A stretch of DNA of 64,000 nt from Candidatus Bathyarchaeia archaeon (GCA_038728085.1 JAVYUU010000005.1:1-64000), one strand, 5' to 3'. Positions 45,823 to 55,631 are shown, numbered from the stretch's first letter. Notes: a model not told the origin generated them from the letters alone. Program-made: numbers and translations.

Positions 45823-46499
45823 ACCGCGACCCCGATTAGTGTAGAGCCAAGCGCTATAAGTATTCGTTCAATTGGATAAAGGAAGGTTGTTGCTTGCCAT
45901 ATACCCTTCCAGACGTTCAAGTCCTGTAGAAAAATGGGCCAATAGAGAACCTCAAAAGTTAGAGAGCCCGCAATTTGGCCAGCCAATGTTGAGACTAGGG
46001 AGAAAATCAGAAACTTGATGGTTAGGTTTAAGTTGCCTCTATGTCGGGTTAGCCAGATTAAGATTAAAAAACCCGCTATTTGAAACCACATGGAAGGCGG
46101 GAAAAGCCAGATAGGCCCCACAGGCGGATAAAAGCCGAAAACAAGAAGCAAAATCATGTAAACGAAAATGCACAATTTCCTCTTTTCCTCTTTTAGAAAG
46201 CCAGCTAGTAACCCGGCGGTCACTCCTGAAACAAGGCTGGGCGGCGATATAACTCCTGCAAAAAATCCTATGAAACCGCCTATAAGAGTGGAAGCTGCAC
46301 CAATCAAAGGTCCGAATAACATGCCGATTGTCGGGGCAAACATAGCCGCTAGTGTTATGAAGTTTTGTGAGCCAACTATTCGGAAGAGAGGAATAAAGCA
46401 CGCAACCGCATACAGTCCTGAAAAACAGATGATTAAGGCTAGTTGCTTTGAGTTTATTGCGAATGAGCTTCTAGCAATGTTTGCTCTAGTGATGTCCAT
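45744..46499 (-). CDS. ECF-type transporter substrate-binding membrane protein
   Basis: 251 residues from the ATG at 46499 (MDITRANIARSSFAINSKQL); a TTG eight codons upstream is an alternative. Six to seven hydrophobic helices; the stretch FAPTIGMLFGPLIGAASTLIGGFIGFFAG resembles the S components of energy-coupling factor vitamin transporters. The ATPase and T subunits are not in this window. Substrate unknown. Overlaps cofE at the 3' ends by 79 bases. Confidence 0.62.
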   Translation of the reverse strand: MDITRANIARSSFAINSKQLALIICFSGLYAVACFIPLFRIVGSQNFITLAAMFAPTIGMLFGPLIGAASTLIGGFIGFFAGVISPPSLVSGVTAGLLAGFLKEEKRKLCIFVYMILLLVFGFYPPVGPIWLFPPSMWFQIAGFLILIWLTRHRGNLNLTIKFLIFSLVSTLAGQIAGSLTFEVLYWPIFLQDLNVWKGIWQATTFLYPIERILIALGSTLIGVAVHKALENAGLIKAFDGCAEKAFMKTH

Positions 46500-46615
46500 T
46501 TTGAACCTATTCCTTGCTGGCAAAATGGCTTCAAATAGCTATAATCAATTTTGCGGTTTACAGTTGAAAATAAGAATGTGCAAAATAAGCGGTTTAAACG
46601 GCTTATTCGCGTGGA

Positions 46616-46882
46616 CTACTCTTCTGCTGGAGCCTCCACGACTTCGGCTTCGGCGAATCTTCGGCTTATTCTTGTTATCCTTATTTTGACGTGGTCGCCT
46701 GGCTTCGTGTTTGGTATGAAGGTTACTAGTCCCTGGATGCGGGCTATTCCCTCACCTCTTCGGCTTGTTTCTGTGACGTCTACTTCGTATTCTTTGCCTA
46801 GCTCAACTGGTTTCGGTGGGAAGCGTTTTGGTCCTCCTCTTCCGAAGTCTCTTCTTCCGCCGAATCTTCTTCTCTCTTCCAT
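46616..46882 (-). CDS. TRAM-domain protein
   Basis: 88 residues. An arginine/glycine-rich N-terminal tail (RRRFGGRRDFGRGGPKRFPP) precedes a TRAM domain (YEVDVTETSRRGEGIARIQG, FIPNTKPGDHVKIRITRISR). Small archaeal TRAM proteins bind RNA and can act as cold-responsive RNA chaperones. Last gene of the 47517-46616 unit with another TRAM protein and an OB-fold protein. Confidence 0.9.
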   Translation of the reverse strand: MEERRRFGGRRDFGRGGPKRFPPKPVELGKEYEVDVTETSRRGEGIARIQGLVTFIPNTKPGDHVKIRITRISRRFAEAEVVEAPAEE

Positions 46883-46922
46883 ACGTTCTCACCTCTCATG
46901 TGTGGATAAAATGTTCCGCGAG

Positions 46923-47213
46923 CTATTTGACGGTGAGTTTTCCGTATTTTCCAACGTTTAGCTGGATTTCGCCTTTGAAGCTTGTTACGTAGCCGTTTTC
47001 CACCTTGACTGTATCGTTGATGTTCACTTGGTTTATTTGCTCGTTCCAAAGCGTCAGTTTCACTGTGCCTGTTTCGTCTGCTATGATGGCTGTTGCCACT
47101 TTGTGGGTGGTGTCCTTGAACCTTGAAATAACCTCCCGTGGGGCGGTTTTGTTCACAACTTTGGCTTCAATGTTTACGCGTCTCATGCCGTTTCGCAGTT
47201 CTTTAATCTTCAA
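46923..47213 (-). CDS. Single OB-fold nucleic acid-binding protein
   Basis: 96 residues forming one OB fold: MRRVNIEAKVVNKTAPREV, ATAIIADETGTVKLTLWNEQ, VNINDTVKVENGYVTSFKGE, LNVGKYGKLTV. The 'V..A.I.DETG.(I/V)K..LW' pattern is typical of archaeal single-stranded DNA-binding and RPA-like proteins. No acidic C-terminal tail follows, unlike crenarchaeal SSB. It lies between two TRAM genes, so it may act on RNA rather than DNA. Confidence 0.85.
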   Translation of the reverse strand: MKIKELRNGMRRVNIEAKVVNKTAPREVISRFKDTTHKVATAIIADETGTVKLTLWNEQINQVNINDTVKVENGYVTSFKGEIQLNVGKYGKLTVK

Positions 47214-47232
47214 TTTTCATCCTCCTTTCGGT

Positions 47233-47517
47233 TTAGGGTATTCTTTCCGCGATGGCGAATTTTCCGCCGACGGATAAAATCCGCACTTTGACACGTTCGC
47301 CTATTCTGCTGTTTGGAACAAAAATCATGTAGCCTTGAATGCGGGCTATGCCATCGCCTCTGCTTCCAATGTCGTCTATGACAACTTCTAGCTCTTGATT
47401 CTCCTTTACTGGTGCTGTTTGGAAGAGTGGTTTGTCGGGGAGAAAGCGTCTACTGCTTCCAAACCTTCTCGGTTTTCTTTCAACGTATTTCGTTTTTTCT
47501 GGGAGCCTTCTTGGCAT
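47233..47517 (-). CDS. TRAM-domain protein, first gene of the TRAM/OB operon
   Basis: 94 residues with a basic N-terminus (PRRLPEKTKYVERKPRRFGS) and a TRAM domain (LEVVIDDIGSRGDGIARIQG, MIFVPNSRIGERVKVRIL). Paralogue of the gene at 46616. The leader of this unit, between a TATA-like TTTATATG near 47629 and the ATG, holds a large hairpin (47544-47599), which an RNA-binding protein could recognise for self-control; that is inference. Confidence 0.9.
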   Translation of the reverse strand: MPRRLPEKTKYVERKPRRFGSSRRFLPDKPLFQTAPVKENQELEVVIDDIGSRGDGIARIQGYMIFVPNSRIGERVKVRILSVGGKFAIAERIP

Positions 47518-47543
47518 ACTGTTTTTTCGTCCTTATCGCGGAA

Positions 47544-47599
47544 CAGCCTTCAACCCAAAAACCAAGTGTCTCCTTTCCGGAAACACTGGTTTAAGGCTG
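47544..47599 (-). promoter_or_regulatory. Long hairpin in the leader of the TRAM/OB operon
   Basis: CAGCCTT (47544-47550) pairs with AAGGCTG (47593-47599), and AAACCAAGTGT (47559-47569) pairs with ACACTGGTTT (47583-47592) with one bulged base. An eight-base bulge CAACCCAA lies on one side. A second small hairpin CTTGT/ACAAG lies just upstream on the minus strand (about 47603-47616). It sits 26 bases before the ATG at 47517 and behind a TATA box near 47629. No rho-independent-like U run follows it, so a translation-level or RNA-stability element is more likely than a terminator. Confidence 0.5.
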
Positions 47600-47718
47600 A
47601 GGCTTGTCAGAACAAGAGACATCCACGCATATAAATCTTGCTAGAGTAAACGGTATATTACAGTTGCATGTTATTTGCCATAGTTAGTTAGGATATATGG
47701 CTAGGACGATGAGCGAAA

Positions 47719-48453
47719 TTGCCGGAAACGTCACCGACAAAACCCCTGATTCAGCTTGTGGACGTTTACAAAGAATACAGAGTAGGAGCCATTTCCACAA
47801 TGGCTCTTAAAAGGGTGAATTTTAATATCTACAGCGGGCAACTTATTGCCATAATGGGGCCTTCTGGGTCTGGAAAAACAACCCTCCTGAACATGATAGG
47901 ACTTTTGGATAGACCATCAAAAGGCAAAATTTACTTTGACGGGGTTGATGTTTCAAGGCTTGACGATAAAGCCTTGGCGAATCTGCGCAATACCAAGCTT
48001 GGCTTTGTCTTTCAAACATTCAACCTTATCAACAGGCTGACGGTATTCGAAAATATTGAGCTACCTCTAATACCGAGGGGTATACCCCGCGGCGAAAGGG
48101 CAAAAATGGTTTTGGAAGCGCTAACCAAGGTTGGTGGAGAAGAGGGTTGGCTTCGCAAAAAGCCAAACCAGCTTTCAGGTGGGCAACAACAGCGGGTCGC
48201 CATAGCCAGAGCCATTGTTGGAAACCCTGTTGTCCTTTTGGCGGATGAGCCCACTGGAAACTTGGACAGAGCCTCAGCTAAACTGGTTGTGGAAACATTC
48301 CTAAACCTAAACAAGGCTGGACACACCGTGGTGGTTGTCACTCATGACCCAGAAGTGGCGAACTGCATGGATAAAATATATGTCATAAGAGATGGAGAAA
48401 TTATAGGCGAATTTCCAGCCAAAAAGTCGGAATCCCTTATAAGCAAGGGATAA
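47719..48453 (+). CDS. ABC transporter ATP-binding protein (LolD/MacB type)
   Basis: 244 residues from a TTG start. Walker [14 protein letters not shown]-loop FQTFNLI, signature [14 protein letters not shown], Walker [14 protein letters not shown] and the H-loop VTHD. The spacing and sequence match the LolD/MacB/FtsE group that works with FtsX-like permeases. The permease is two genes downstream (51710), with a surface protein between them. The three form one transcription unit. Confidence 0.95.
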   Translation: MPETSPTKPLIQLVDVYKEYRVGAISTMALKRVNFNIYSGQLIAIMGPSGSGKTTLLNMIGLLDRPSKGKIYFDGVDVSRLDDKALANLRNTKLGFVFQTFNLINRLTVFENIELPLIPRGIPRGERAKMVLEALTKVGGEEGWLRKKPNQLSGGQQQRVAIARAIVGNPVVLLADEPTGNLDRASAKLVVETFLNLNKAGHTVVVVTHDPEVANCMDKIYVIRDGEIIGEFPAKKSESLISKG

Positions 48454-48476
48454 AATCAGCTGGAAGAGGTGAAACC

Positions 48477-51400
48477 TTGAGGGTCTTGAAGAAAGCCTTA
48501 AACATCTTGTTGGTTGTCGCCATCACATTGCAGTATGCTTCCACGTTGATTAGCGGAATAGTCCTTGGAAATTCCCAAGCAGATTTCGTCATAAGAAGTT
48601 ATTATGCAAGGTCTTCGGCCGACACCTCCAACATTTATCCGGGTAGCAGGAGAGTTTACCTGAAAATCGAGGCGGAATATCAAAACAGCGCATTCAGCGC
48701 TACAATGGTTTTTGGATGGCTGAAAACACCGGAAGGTATAAGCTTCAGCTCCGGAAGCGACGTCTCCTCTCCGGCCAAATTTAATGGAAGCGTGGTCAGA
48801 GAAGTCACTTTCGGCATGGTTATAACGTTTGAGTATCTGCTAGACTTTTCTAGAGGCTTATCTCCAGGCACCTACTACTTAACTTTGAACATAACTTATG
48901 TGAAGGGTTCCATCCCCTCCTACGACCTGCACCCGAACGAAGTAAAAATCGAAGTTTCATCATATCCAGACATTTCGCTGAGAGTCATCGACGCCTACTT
49001 CTCGCCATCCCCCTATCCGGGCTCTGTGGATACAAACCTCTATGTGGTTTTGGAGAATAACGGAAGTACTATAAACTCTGTATACTTTAACCTTACACGC
49101 CTTAACGGGTTTATTGTTAAAAACCCCCGGGCAAGTGTGGGGCTTGTCAATAGAGGCGACAGGTTCACAATAACCTTTACAGGCGTGTCAATACCGCCAG
49201 ACGCTTCTGTTGGGACATATTTTGCGGAAATCTACTCCGACTGTAGTGCACGGACGGAGGACGGTGTAGCCTACACCAAAACCGCGAACTTGACTGTTCC
49301 AGTGAAAGTTGAGGCTCCTCCTCCGGAGCAGCCTGTCCAGGTGGCGGATGTGAACACGCTTTATGGGGGGTCTCCTGCCCCGCTTTTGCCTTCATCTAGG
49401 GGCGTTGTTTTGCGGGTTTATCTCATCAACAGACTTCCAGACGCCATAAATGCGATGATTGTAAACGTCAAGCTTCCAGGGGGGATAGAGCTCAGAGCTA
49501 TTTCGGGAACCTACATGAATGGTATGGCTTCTGGCGGTACATGTTTTGTCGACTTAACCGTGGACGTTGACTCAAACATAAACTTGGCTAGGTACAATGG
49601 CACATTGGATATAACCTACTTCAAGATTGCCGGCGGATCCTCCTTCCCCATGAATCAGACGGTTTCATTTTCAATAAGTGTTGAAAGTCCCCACAGCCAT
49701 GTATCCGAGTTAATGCTCGTCGAGGCTTATTGGGGCTATCCAGATCCGATGCCAGTCTATTCAACGTCGCGCTACGTGCCCTTAACCCTGAAATTTGCCA
49801 ATACTGGACGTTATCCCATTTGGGGTGTTGTGGTTAACGCTTCATCCCAGCATCTTAGACCAATCAAGGATTCGGAAGCCTGCGCTACAACCGTTGCAAG
49901 CGGCGGCTCCTGCACAGCAGTCCTTTACTTCGACATGAACACGACTGCGCCAACGATTCCCGTAAAGGTTTCAGCAAGTTACCTATTCACCGAGTTTGGG
50001 GCTCATATAAGCCTTGTTAGGGATTTCACGGCTTGTTTGCTTATTGAAAGTTATCCAGCCTCAGAAAGCATACTCTCCATTGTAAATGCTGGCTGGCAGA
50101 ACAATCTGAATGTCTTCCCCAAAACCAGCAACGCCACATACCAAGTGACATTGGCGAACAGGGCGCCCTACTCTCTGGGCGGAATAAACCTCAAACTCAA
50201 ATTGCCCAGTGGAATGACCTCCAAAGGGCAAAGCGAAGCCACCGCCTACATTGAAGGTCCCATTAGAAGCCTAGCTTCCTTCACAGCATCCTTCACGATA
50301 ACTGTTGGCGACGTGCCGCCCGGAAGCTACAAGGCAAACTTAACCGTTGACTGCGTAATGAGTTCCGGAGGTCCAGGAGTTAGGCGTGTTGAAGAATTTA
50401 ATGTGCAGGTAACGGTTAACGATGATGGCGCGGCTCTTGAGCTTCTTGAGACCAGATGGTATGAGGGAACTGTTGGCCCCTACACTTATGGCGCTCACCT
50501 CATAATTATGATCAGAAACGTCTACGTGGACGGTTTAAGGGGCGCCATGCTGGAGCTTGAACTACCAGGCGGCTTCCGCAACGCCGTGGACAACTCAACA
50601 AGGGTTAAAACCCCACCTCTGTCAGTGCAACTTCCCCAGCAACTGCAAGCCCTGAACTTGGCGGAAATCCTAAACGCCTTCTTTAGCGCCCAATACGCTG
50701 GGCCCACGCAAGTTTACGGTAGGGGTGACATCCTAACCTTTATGGTTAGCTTAAACATATTTAATGTTGAAATGGGCAGCCATGTGTTTAACGGAGTTCT
50801 TTCATACATTGACGCTTGGGGCGGAAATAGGCGAATCCCCTTAACAGTTCAAGTTGCAGTACTTGGCAAGGCTGGATACATTGAGGTAGCAGTGGACAAA
50901 AGCCTAAGCGTCAAAAGCCGCTATGTAAACACCACTCTCACGCTTGTGAATCATGGAAGCACACCCATGTATGACGTATACATTGTGGTTTCACCATATC
51001 AAACAAACCCGGTGTTGATAGCCTCCCCGGCGGTGAATCACATCCGAAAAATAAACCCGAGTGAAGCATGCACAATACCATTAACTTTGGCGTACAACCC
51101 GCTGGGCTTCTACACCCAAATGGGCTCAGCATCCTACATAACCTATGGACCCGTTCCATTAATGGTTTCAGTCTTCTACAGAGATGCATGTGGATATTAC
51201 CGAACCTTCAACAACTCCGTAACGGTGGTCGTTGAACCCTTCATAGAGCTTGCCATAAAAAGCGTTAAGGCAACGGGAACAAACGTATCCTCAACCGTGA
51301 CTGGAACAATCATCAATTATGGTTCTTCAACAGCATATCGTGTCGAGGTGGAACTGCGAGTGGGGGACACTGTGGCTTCTGAAACCATAGGCGACGTTGG

Positions 51401-51689
51401 CCCAGGCGAAGAGATTGCCTTTAGAGTGGATATCGGCAAGTACGGTGAGACCGCCGTTCTAGCCGTGCGCTATTACAACGTTTTCAATGAAAAAGAATCA
51501 AAGGAAATGAGCATTAATATAACAAGGCGGGAGGAAGCGGCGCCTCCGACAGCGAAGGAGGAAGGACTGCCGATTGAAAGATGGGTTATCGTGACTGGAG
51601 TGATAATCTTCTTAATTGTGTCAGCCCTATTGATATATAGGATGATGAAGAAGACCAAAATTGTGGAAAGCGTACCTCCCGAAATGTAA
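48477..51689 (+). CDS. Large surface protein of the ABC unit, repeated beta domains
   Basis: 1070 residues from a TTG start 23 bases after the ATPase. Signal segment at about residues 8-32, then some six or seven beta-sandwich units of about 130 residues that repeat motifs such as LPGGIELRAISG, GGSCTAVLYFDM and LASFTASFTITVGDVPPGSY. These resemble the COG1361 S-layer/CARDB-like domains. The C-terminus has one membrane helix (WVIVTGVIIFLIVSALLIY) and KKTK. It lies between an ABC ATPase and an FtsX-type permease, so it may be the extracellular part of a tripartite exporter, as seen in several archaeal loci. Confidence 0.82.
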   Translation: MRVLKKALNILLVVAITLQYASTLISGIVLGNSQADFVIRSYYARSSADTSNIYPGSRRVYLKIEAEYQNSAFSATMVFGWLKTPEGISFSSGSDVSSPAKFNGSVVREVTFGMVITFEYLLDFSRGLSPGTYYLTLNITYVKGSIPSYDLHPNEVKIEVSSYPDISLRVIDAYFSPSPYPGSVDTNLYVVLENNGSTINSVYFNLTRLNGFIVKNPRASVGLVNRGDRFTITFTGVSIPPDASVGTYFAEIYSDCSARTEDGVAYTKTANLTVPVKVEAPPPEQPVQVADVNTLYGGSPAPLLPSSRGVVLRVYLINRLPDAINAMIVNVKLPGGIELRAISGTYMNGMASGGTCFVDLTVDVDSNINLARYNGTLDITYFKIAGGSSFPMNQTVSFSISVESPHSHVSELMLVEAYWGYPDPMPVYSTSRYVPLTLKFANTGRYPIWGVVVNASSQHLRPIKDSEACATTVASGGSCTAVLYFDMNTTAPTIPVKVSASYLFTEFGAHISLVRDFTACLLIESYPASESILSIVNAGWQNNLNVFPKTSNATYQVTLANRAPYSLGGINLKLKLPSGMTSKGQSEATAYIEGPIRSLASFTASFTITVGDVPPGSYKANLTVDCVMSSGGPGVRRVEEFNVQVTVNDDGAALELLETRWYEGTVGPYTYGAHLIIMIRNVYVDGLRGAMLELELPGGFRNAVDNSTRVKTPPLSVQLPQQLQALNLAEILNAFFSAQYAGPTQVYGRGDILTFMVSLNIFNVEMGSHVFNGVLSYIDAWGGNRRIPLTVQVAVLGKAGYIEVAVDKSLSVKSRYVNTTLTLVNHGSTPMYDVYIVVSPYQTNPVLIASPAVNHIRKINPSEACTIPLTLAYNPLGFYTQMGSASYITYGPVPLMVSVFYRDACGYYRTFNNSVTVVVEPFIELAIKSVKATGTNVSSTVTGTIINYGSSTAYRVEVELRVGDTVASETIGDVGPGEEIAFRVDIGKYGETAVLAVRYYNVFNEKESKEMSINITRREEAAPPTAKEEGLPIERWVIVTGVIIFLIVSALLIYRMMKKTKIVESVPPEM

Positions 51690-51709
51690 TTTGCAACGGT
51701 GAACAGCGA

Positions 51710-52921
51710 ATGTTCATGGACTTTATTCGACTGTCGCTTAAGGCTTTAAGCGAAAGAAGAGTGCGGGCGGCCCTAACCATAACGGGCATAGCTATTGGTC
51801 CTCTGGTTCTGGTTATGATGAGTTCGGTTGTTGGAAGCTACTCCAACTACATAGAGCAGAGGATAACCTCTCTCGGGCAAAATGCCATTGCCATCTTTCC
51901 AACAGAAAACTATCGGCTCGACGAGGAAGACCTAAACTATATTAGAACGATAGAGGCCGTTAGAAGGGCTGAACCCTTCTATAACACCCAAGGAGTTGTG
52001 AAAAGAGGAACAGAAGATGTTAAAATAGCCATGTTTGCCGTGGATTACCGCCTACTTTTTGAGGCTATAGGAAGCCTAGAGATAGATGAAGGCGCTGTTC
52101 CATCGGAGACTGAAGTTATAAGCTCGATTGTTGGCAGAAAAATAGCCTACAAAAACTATGAGAAACACTTCGACTTGGGCGATGTTGTCACGGTGACAGT
52201 TCCAAAAATTGAGGGGGGCAAGATCACAGGCAAGAAAACCGTGAACTTAGTTGTTGGAGCCATCCTCAAGGAGTATGGCGGCGCATTAATCGTTGACCCG
52301 GACTCAACCATTTTTATATGTCTGGAGGCTGGCAAAAGGCTTCTTGGAATGGAGCGGTGGTCTGGGATTCTTGTTTTGGCCGACAGTCCCGCCAACGTCA
52401 AGCCTATAGTCTCCGTCTTGCGGCAGCATTACGAGGATAAAGCCCAAATAATTGCCTTCAACTCCATAGCCGAAGCTGTCTCCAGCGTAACCGGAGCAAT
52501 AAACTTCATAAACTTTTCAACTTCGCTTTCAGCCTTCGCCGTGGCCATTGCCGGCGTGGCTGCCACAATGATAACCTCAGTAATGGAGCGCACCAGAGAA
52601 ATCGGCGTGATGAAGGCCATCGGCTACACTAATGGGCAGATTCTGCTGCTAATTCTCATGGAATCCATTGTAATGAGTCTCGTGGGCGGGGCCGCCGGAA
52701 TTTCCTTAGGCGTTATTGGTGCCTACATTCTTTCGTCAAGGGGCTTTAGGATAGGCGGAATAGGTGAAAGCGGCATAGTTCTACAGTTAAGCCCGCTCAT
52801 AACGCCGACCCTCATAACCCAAACATTAACCCTAACAATTCTGATAGGATTGGTTGGCGGTGTCCTCCCAGCCTACAGAGCCTCAAAAATACCACCTGTG
52901 GTCGCCCTAAGATATGAATAA
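51710..52921 (+). CDS. FtsX/MacB-type ABC permease
   Basis: 403 residues. One N-terminal membrane helix (about residues 18-44, TITGIAIGPLVLVMMSSVVG), an extracellular MacB periplasmic-core-like domain of about 220 residues, then three membrane helices with the FtsX signature SVMERTREIGVMKAIGYTNG, and LVGGVLPAYRASKIPPVVAL at the C-terminus. Works with the ATPase at 47719; it probably exports a lipid, peptide or signal, or transmits force through the surface protein. Substrate unknown. Confidence 0.92.
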   Translation: MFMDFIRLSLKALSERRVRAALTITGIAIGPLVLVMMSSVVGSYSNYIEQRITSLGQNAIAIFPTENYRLDEEDLNYIRTIEAVRRAEPFYNTQGVVKRGTEDVKIAMFAVDYRLLFEAIGSLEIDEGAVPSETEVISSIVGRKIAYKNYEKHFDLGDVVTVTVPKIEGGKITGKKTVNLVVGAILKEYGGALIVDPDSTIFICLEAGKRLLGMERWSGILVLADSPANVKPIVSVLRQHYEDKAQIIAFNSIAEAVSSVTGAINFINFSTSLSAFAVAIAGVAATMITSVMERTREIGVMKAIGYTNGQILLLILMESIVMSLVGGAAGISLGVIGAYILSSRGFRIGGIGESGIVLQLSPLITPTLITQTLTLTILIGLVGGVLPAYRASKIPPVVALRYE

Positions 52922-52932
52922 TAGGCGAGGGC

Positions 52933-54084
52933 TTAGATCTGCATTAGGAAGGTTTCAAGGAAAACTGCGACGAAGTATGCTGTGAAGGCTGTTAGGAGGC
53001 TTGTCGTCCATGGGAATTCCGTTGCCAAGCGGATGGCAATACCGCACAGCACTACGCTCCAAACAAGTATGACCATCTGCAAAACACTGTAAACCCTATT
53101 TACAAGCCAAGTTTCCTCCAAGATTTTGTTGTAGGCAATTTCTGCTTCGCCCTTAACGCCCCCAATGTATTCGAGAGGATACTTTAATGTTGGCAGTGCT
53201 GAGAAGGTTGCTGCGCTAGCCACAGCCTGTACGAACATGGTTATTAACGTGAAACCTGCCAGAACTAGGCTGACACGCCAGATCGTTTTAGCCTTAAACA
53301 GCCTAGTGAGAAGATAAATCATTCCGCCGAGCAAGAACCACCTCAAGGAAAATTGCATGAAGGAATTGACTGCATACAGGGCTATGTAGGTGGTGGCTTC
53401 TTCGGCGTAGGGCTTATAAACACCACCAAAGAATAGACCATCCAAGAGAACTCTAATATTTGCGGTTTGGTTCCACGCCATTTCCAGCCTTAAGCCCGTC
53501 ACGTTTCCCCAGTCTATATCGCCAAGACGCTCCAAATCTGCAAGGGTAATCGTCAAATTATTCCAAACATTAGGGGCAGCGCTGGAAAACTTGCCAGTTA
53601 TATCTAGATGAGAACTTGCAGCGCCAGAGTAAATGCATAGTGAGGCGTTTTGAGGCGCATAATTTGGGCTTGTCCACTTCACCCTCAAATAGATCCTTGT
53701 GTAGCCTCCTTGAGAGCAGTTCACGCTTCCAATGTTTTGGAGTTCCATAGCTATCTTGTCGCTTTGCTCAACGGAAAATTCTATGCTTCTGTTTCCATAG
53801 TAGTTGCCAGCAATGTAATCCGTAGAATTTTCAACGCACTGGGCGCCATTGAGGGGACGCCAAAAAGCCTTGTCCTCAGTCCACAAGTCCCTCTTATCGG
53901 GCTCTGTTGCCTCAACATAGGTTTTTGTAATCAGCACGTAAAAAGCGCCCACGTTCGCCCCGATGAAAAGAAGCATTATCAGTATAGGTCCAAAATACTT
54001 GGGGTTTTGGGCTATTTCCTTGAAGGCTTCACGGGGAGAGTATATAACCTTGAATATTCCATAGGCAAACAATATCGTCTGCAC
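52933..54084 (-). CDS. Yip1-like membrane protein with extracellular domain
   Basis: 383 residues. One N-terminal membrane helix (about 31-53) after FKVIYSPREAFKEIAQNPKY, the start typical of archaeal Yip1-domain proteins. Then an extracellular region of about 180 residues with several N-x-S/T sites and a jelly-roll-like beta domain, and finally four to five membrane helices. The extracellular insertion may bind sugars; this is inferred from its beta pattern only. Convergent with the ABC unit, ending 12 bases after it. Confidence 0.72.
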   Translation of the reverse strand: MQTILFAYGIFKVIYSPREAFKEIAQNPKYFGPILIMLLFIGANVGAFYVLITKTYVEATEPDKRDLWTEDKAFWRPLNGAQCVENSTDYIAGNYYGNRSIEFSVEQSDKIAMELQNIGSVNCSQGGYTRIYLRVKWTSPNYAPQNASLCIYSGAASSHLDITGKFSSAAPNVWNNLTITLADLERLGDIDWGNVTGLRLEMAWNQTANIRVLLDGLFFGGVYKPYAEEATTYIALYAVNSFMQFSLRWFLLGGMIYLLTRLFKAKTIWRVSLVLAGFTLITMFVQAVASAATFSALPTLKYPLEYIGGVKGEAEIAYNKILEETWLVNRVYSVLQMVILVWSVVLCGIAIRLATEFPWTTSLLTAFTAYFVAVFLETFLMQI

Positions 54085-54122
54085 CGTGCATATTTTATCC
54101 TAAGCGTTTATTAAAGAGTTTG

Positions 54123-55631
54123 CTACATGCCAAGCTTAAGCCGTCTATAAGTGTTGTAATCCACATACTCTAGGAAGGGATTCTCCGCCTGATATTTCAC
54201 GGTCATTTTTTGGCGCTGCCTCTTCTCGACTATCTGGCTTGTCGTTATGAAGGAGTAGGCGTCGCTTCCAGCTCCAGACCCATAACTGACTATTAAGATA
54301 CGTTCTTCTGGCTTTGCGATGTCGAGGACTGCCGCCAAACCCACAGGAGATGAGCCGGAATAGGTGTTGCCGAACTTTGCCACTTGCAGTGAGGGCAGAT
54401 ACTGCTCCTCCTTGAAGCCTAGCTCCTTGGCTATTCTGACGGGGAAGGCTATGTTAGGCTGATGAGCCACAAAATAATTTATGTCGCTTGGCTGAAGCCT
54501 CAGCCTTTCCATAAGCTTCTTTGCGGCCTTTCTAATGTGTTTAAAGTAGGCTGGATCGCCTGTGAAGCGGCCGCCGTGCATCGGGTATGGTTCCCCGTCT
54601 CTCCGCCAGAAGTCCGGTGTGTCGGAGGTGCATGAATACCAGCCTTCCAACTCAGCTATGACGTCGGTTTTGCCGAAGATGTAGGCGCATCCTCCATATC
54701 CGACGAAAAAATCTAATTCTCCACCGGGGCTGTCCCTTGGAGCCGCTTGTGAGTTGTCTGCGCCTATAACCATGGCGTATGGCACATCCATCCTTGGATA
54801 GCCTACAAGGGAGGCAGCGTCCTTAAACATGCTTGTAGCCGCTTTACATGCGAACTCCGTGTCTACAGCGTCTACTCCTTGAACATCCTCATCCTCTTCG
54901 CCAAGCTTCAAAACCTGGGCAACTTTTGAGGCTATGGGCTTGACAGCGTATGGATTTGACTCTGAACCCACGTAAACCTTGCCGATAAGCGTGCTGTCTA
55001 CACCCGAATGGATAAGGGCGAGTTTTCCAGCCTCAACAGCCGCTGTTATGGCGTCCTCGTCTATAAACGGAACAGCCCTCTCCATATTGCCCTCTCTTAT
55101 CCTAAACTTTGAGGTGTAAACGCCATAGCCTACAATGCCAGGTACGTCATACTCCTTTTTGGGTTTTAGTGGTTGATATTCTTGATGCGGGTAATATTCG
55201 TCGGCGAATGTGAAAGCCAGCGAAATCGTTGGGATTATCTCGCTTCTCTCAACGGAATAACGCCTCCTAAACCTTGGAACAACCTCTCTGCCTTCAAGGC
55301 TTGCAAAGTCGATGATTTCCCCGTCCCTAATAATTCTGTCCGTCAGTCTCCCTGGGACTCTTATTTTGCCATTGTGGAATGAAACTATGCCATAAATGTA
55401 GTTGCCAAGTTTTGTGAACTTGTTCGTTGGCTCAGTTATGAGGGTACAAAGTTCAAGTTTTCCCTTCTCATAGAAGAAGTCTATGTTCTCCATCTTGCCG
55501 AAACTCTTTCTGCCGCAGTTTCCGCAGTAGTCCCTCAGTTCAAAGTATTCTTTGCCGCAAAGCTGGCAGCGTCTACCCCTAAGTCTGTCGCCAAGATATG
55601 AAACACGCCTTTCTATTGGCTCGCTGCTCAT
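54123..55631 (-). CDS. HMG-CoA synthase fused to an N-terminal DUF35 domain
   Basis: 502 residues. Residues 1-130 are DUF35: a zinc ribbon (CQLCGKEYF, CGNCGRKSF) and an OB fold (IYGIVSFHNGKIRVPGRLTD). Residues 160-502 are archaeal HMG-CoA synthase: VGSESNPYAVKP (Glu), EFACKAATSM (catalytic Cys), the DTPDFWRRDGEPYPMHGGRF segment, FVAHQPN (His) and FGNTYSGSSPVGLAAVL. In most archaea DUF35, thiolase and HMG-CoA synthase are separate proteins that form one acetoacetyl-CoA channelling complex. Here the first and last are joined. The ATG follows the thiolase stop directly, so they are coupled. Confidence 0.93.
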   Translation of the reverse strand: MSSEPIERRVSYLGDRLRGRRCQLCGKEYFELRDYCGNCGRKSFGKMENIDFFYEKGKLELCTLITEPTNKFTKLGNYIYGIVSFHNGKIRVPGRLTDRIIRDGEIIDFASLEGREVVPRFRRRYSVERSEIIPTISLAFTFADEYYPHQEYQPLKPKKEYDVPGIVGYGVYTSKFRIREGNMERAVPFIDEDAITAAVEAGKLALIHSGVDSTLIGKVYVGSESNPYAVKPIASKVAQVLKLGEEDEDVQGVDAVDTEFACKAATSMFKDAASLVGYPRMDVPYAMVIGADNSQAAPRDSPGGELDFFVGYGGCAYIFGKTDVIAELEGWYSCTSDTPDFWRRDGEPYPMHGGRFTGDPAYFKHIRKAAKKLMERLRLQPSDINYFVAHQPNIAFPVRIAKELGFKEEQYLPSLQVAKFGNTYSGSSPVGLAAVLDIAKPEERILIVSYGSGAGSDAYSFITTSQIVEKRQRQKMTVKYQAENPFLEYVDYNTYRRLKLGM

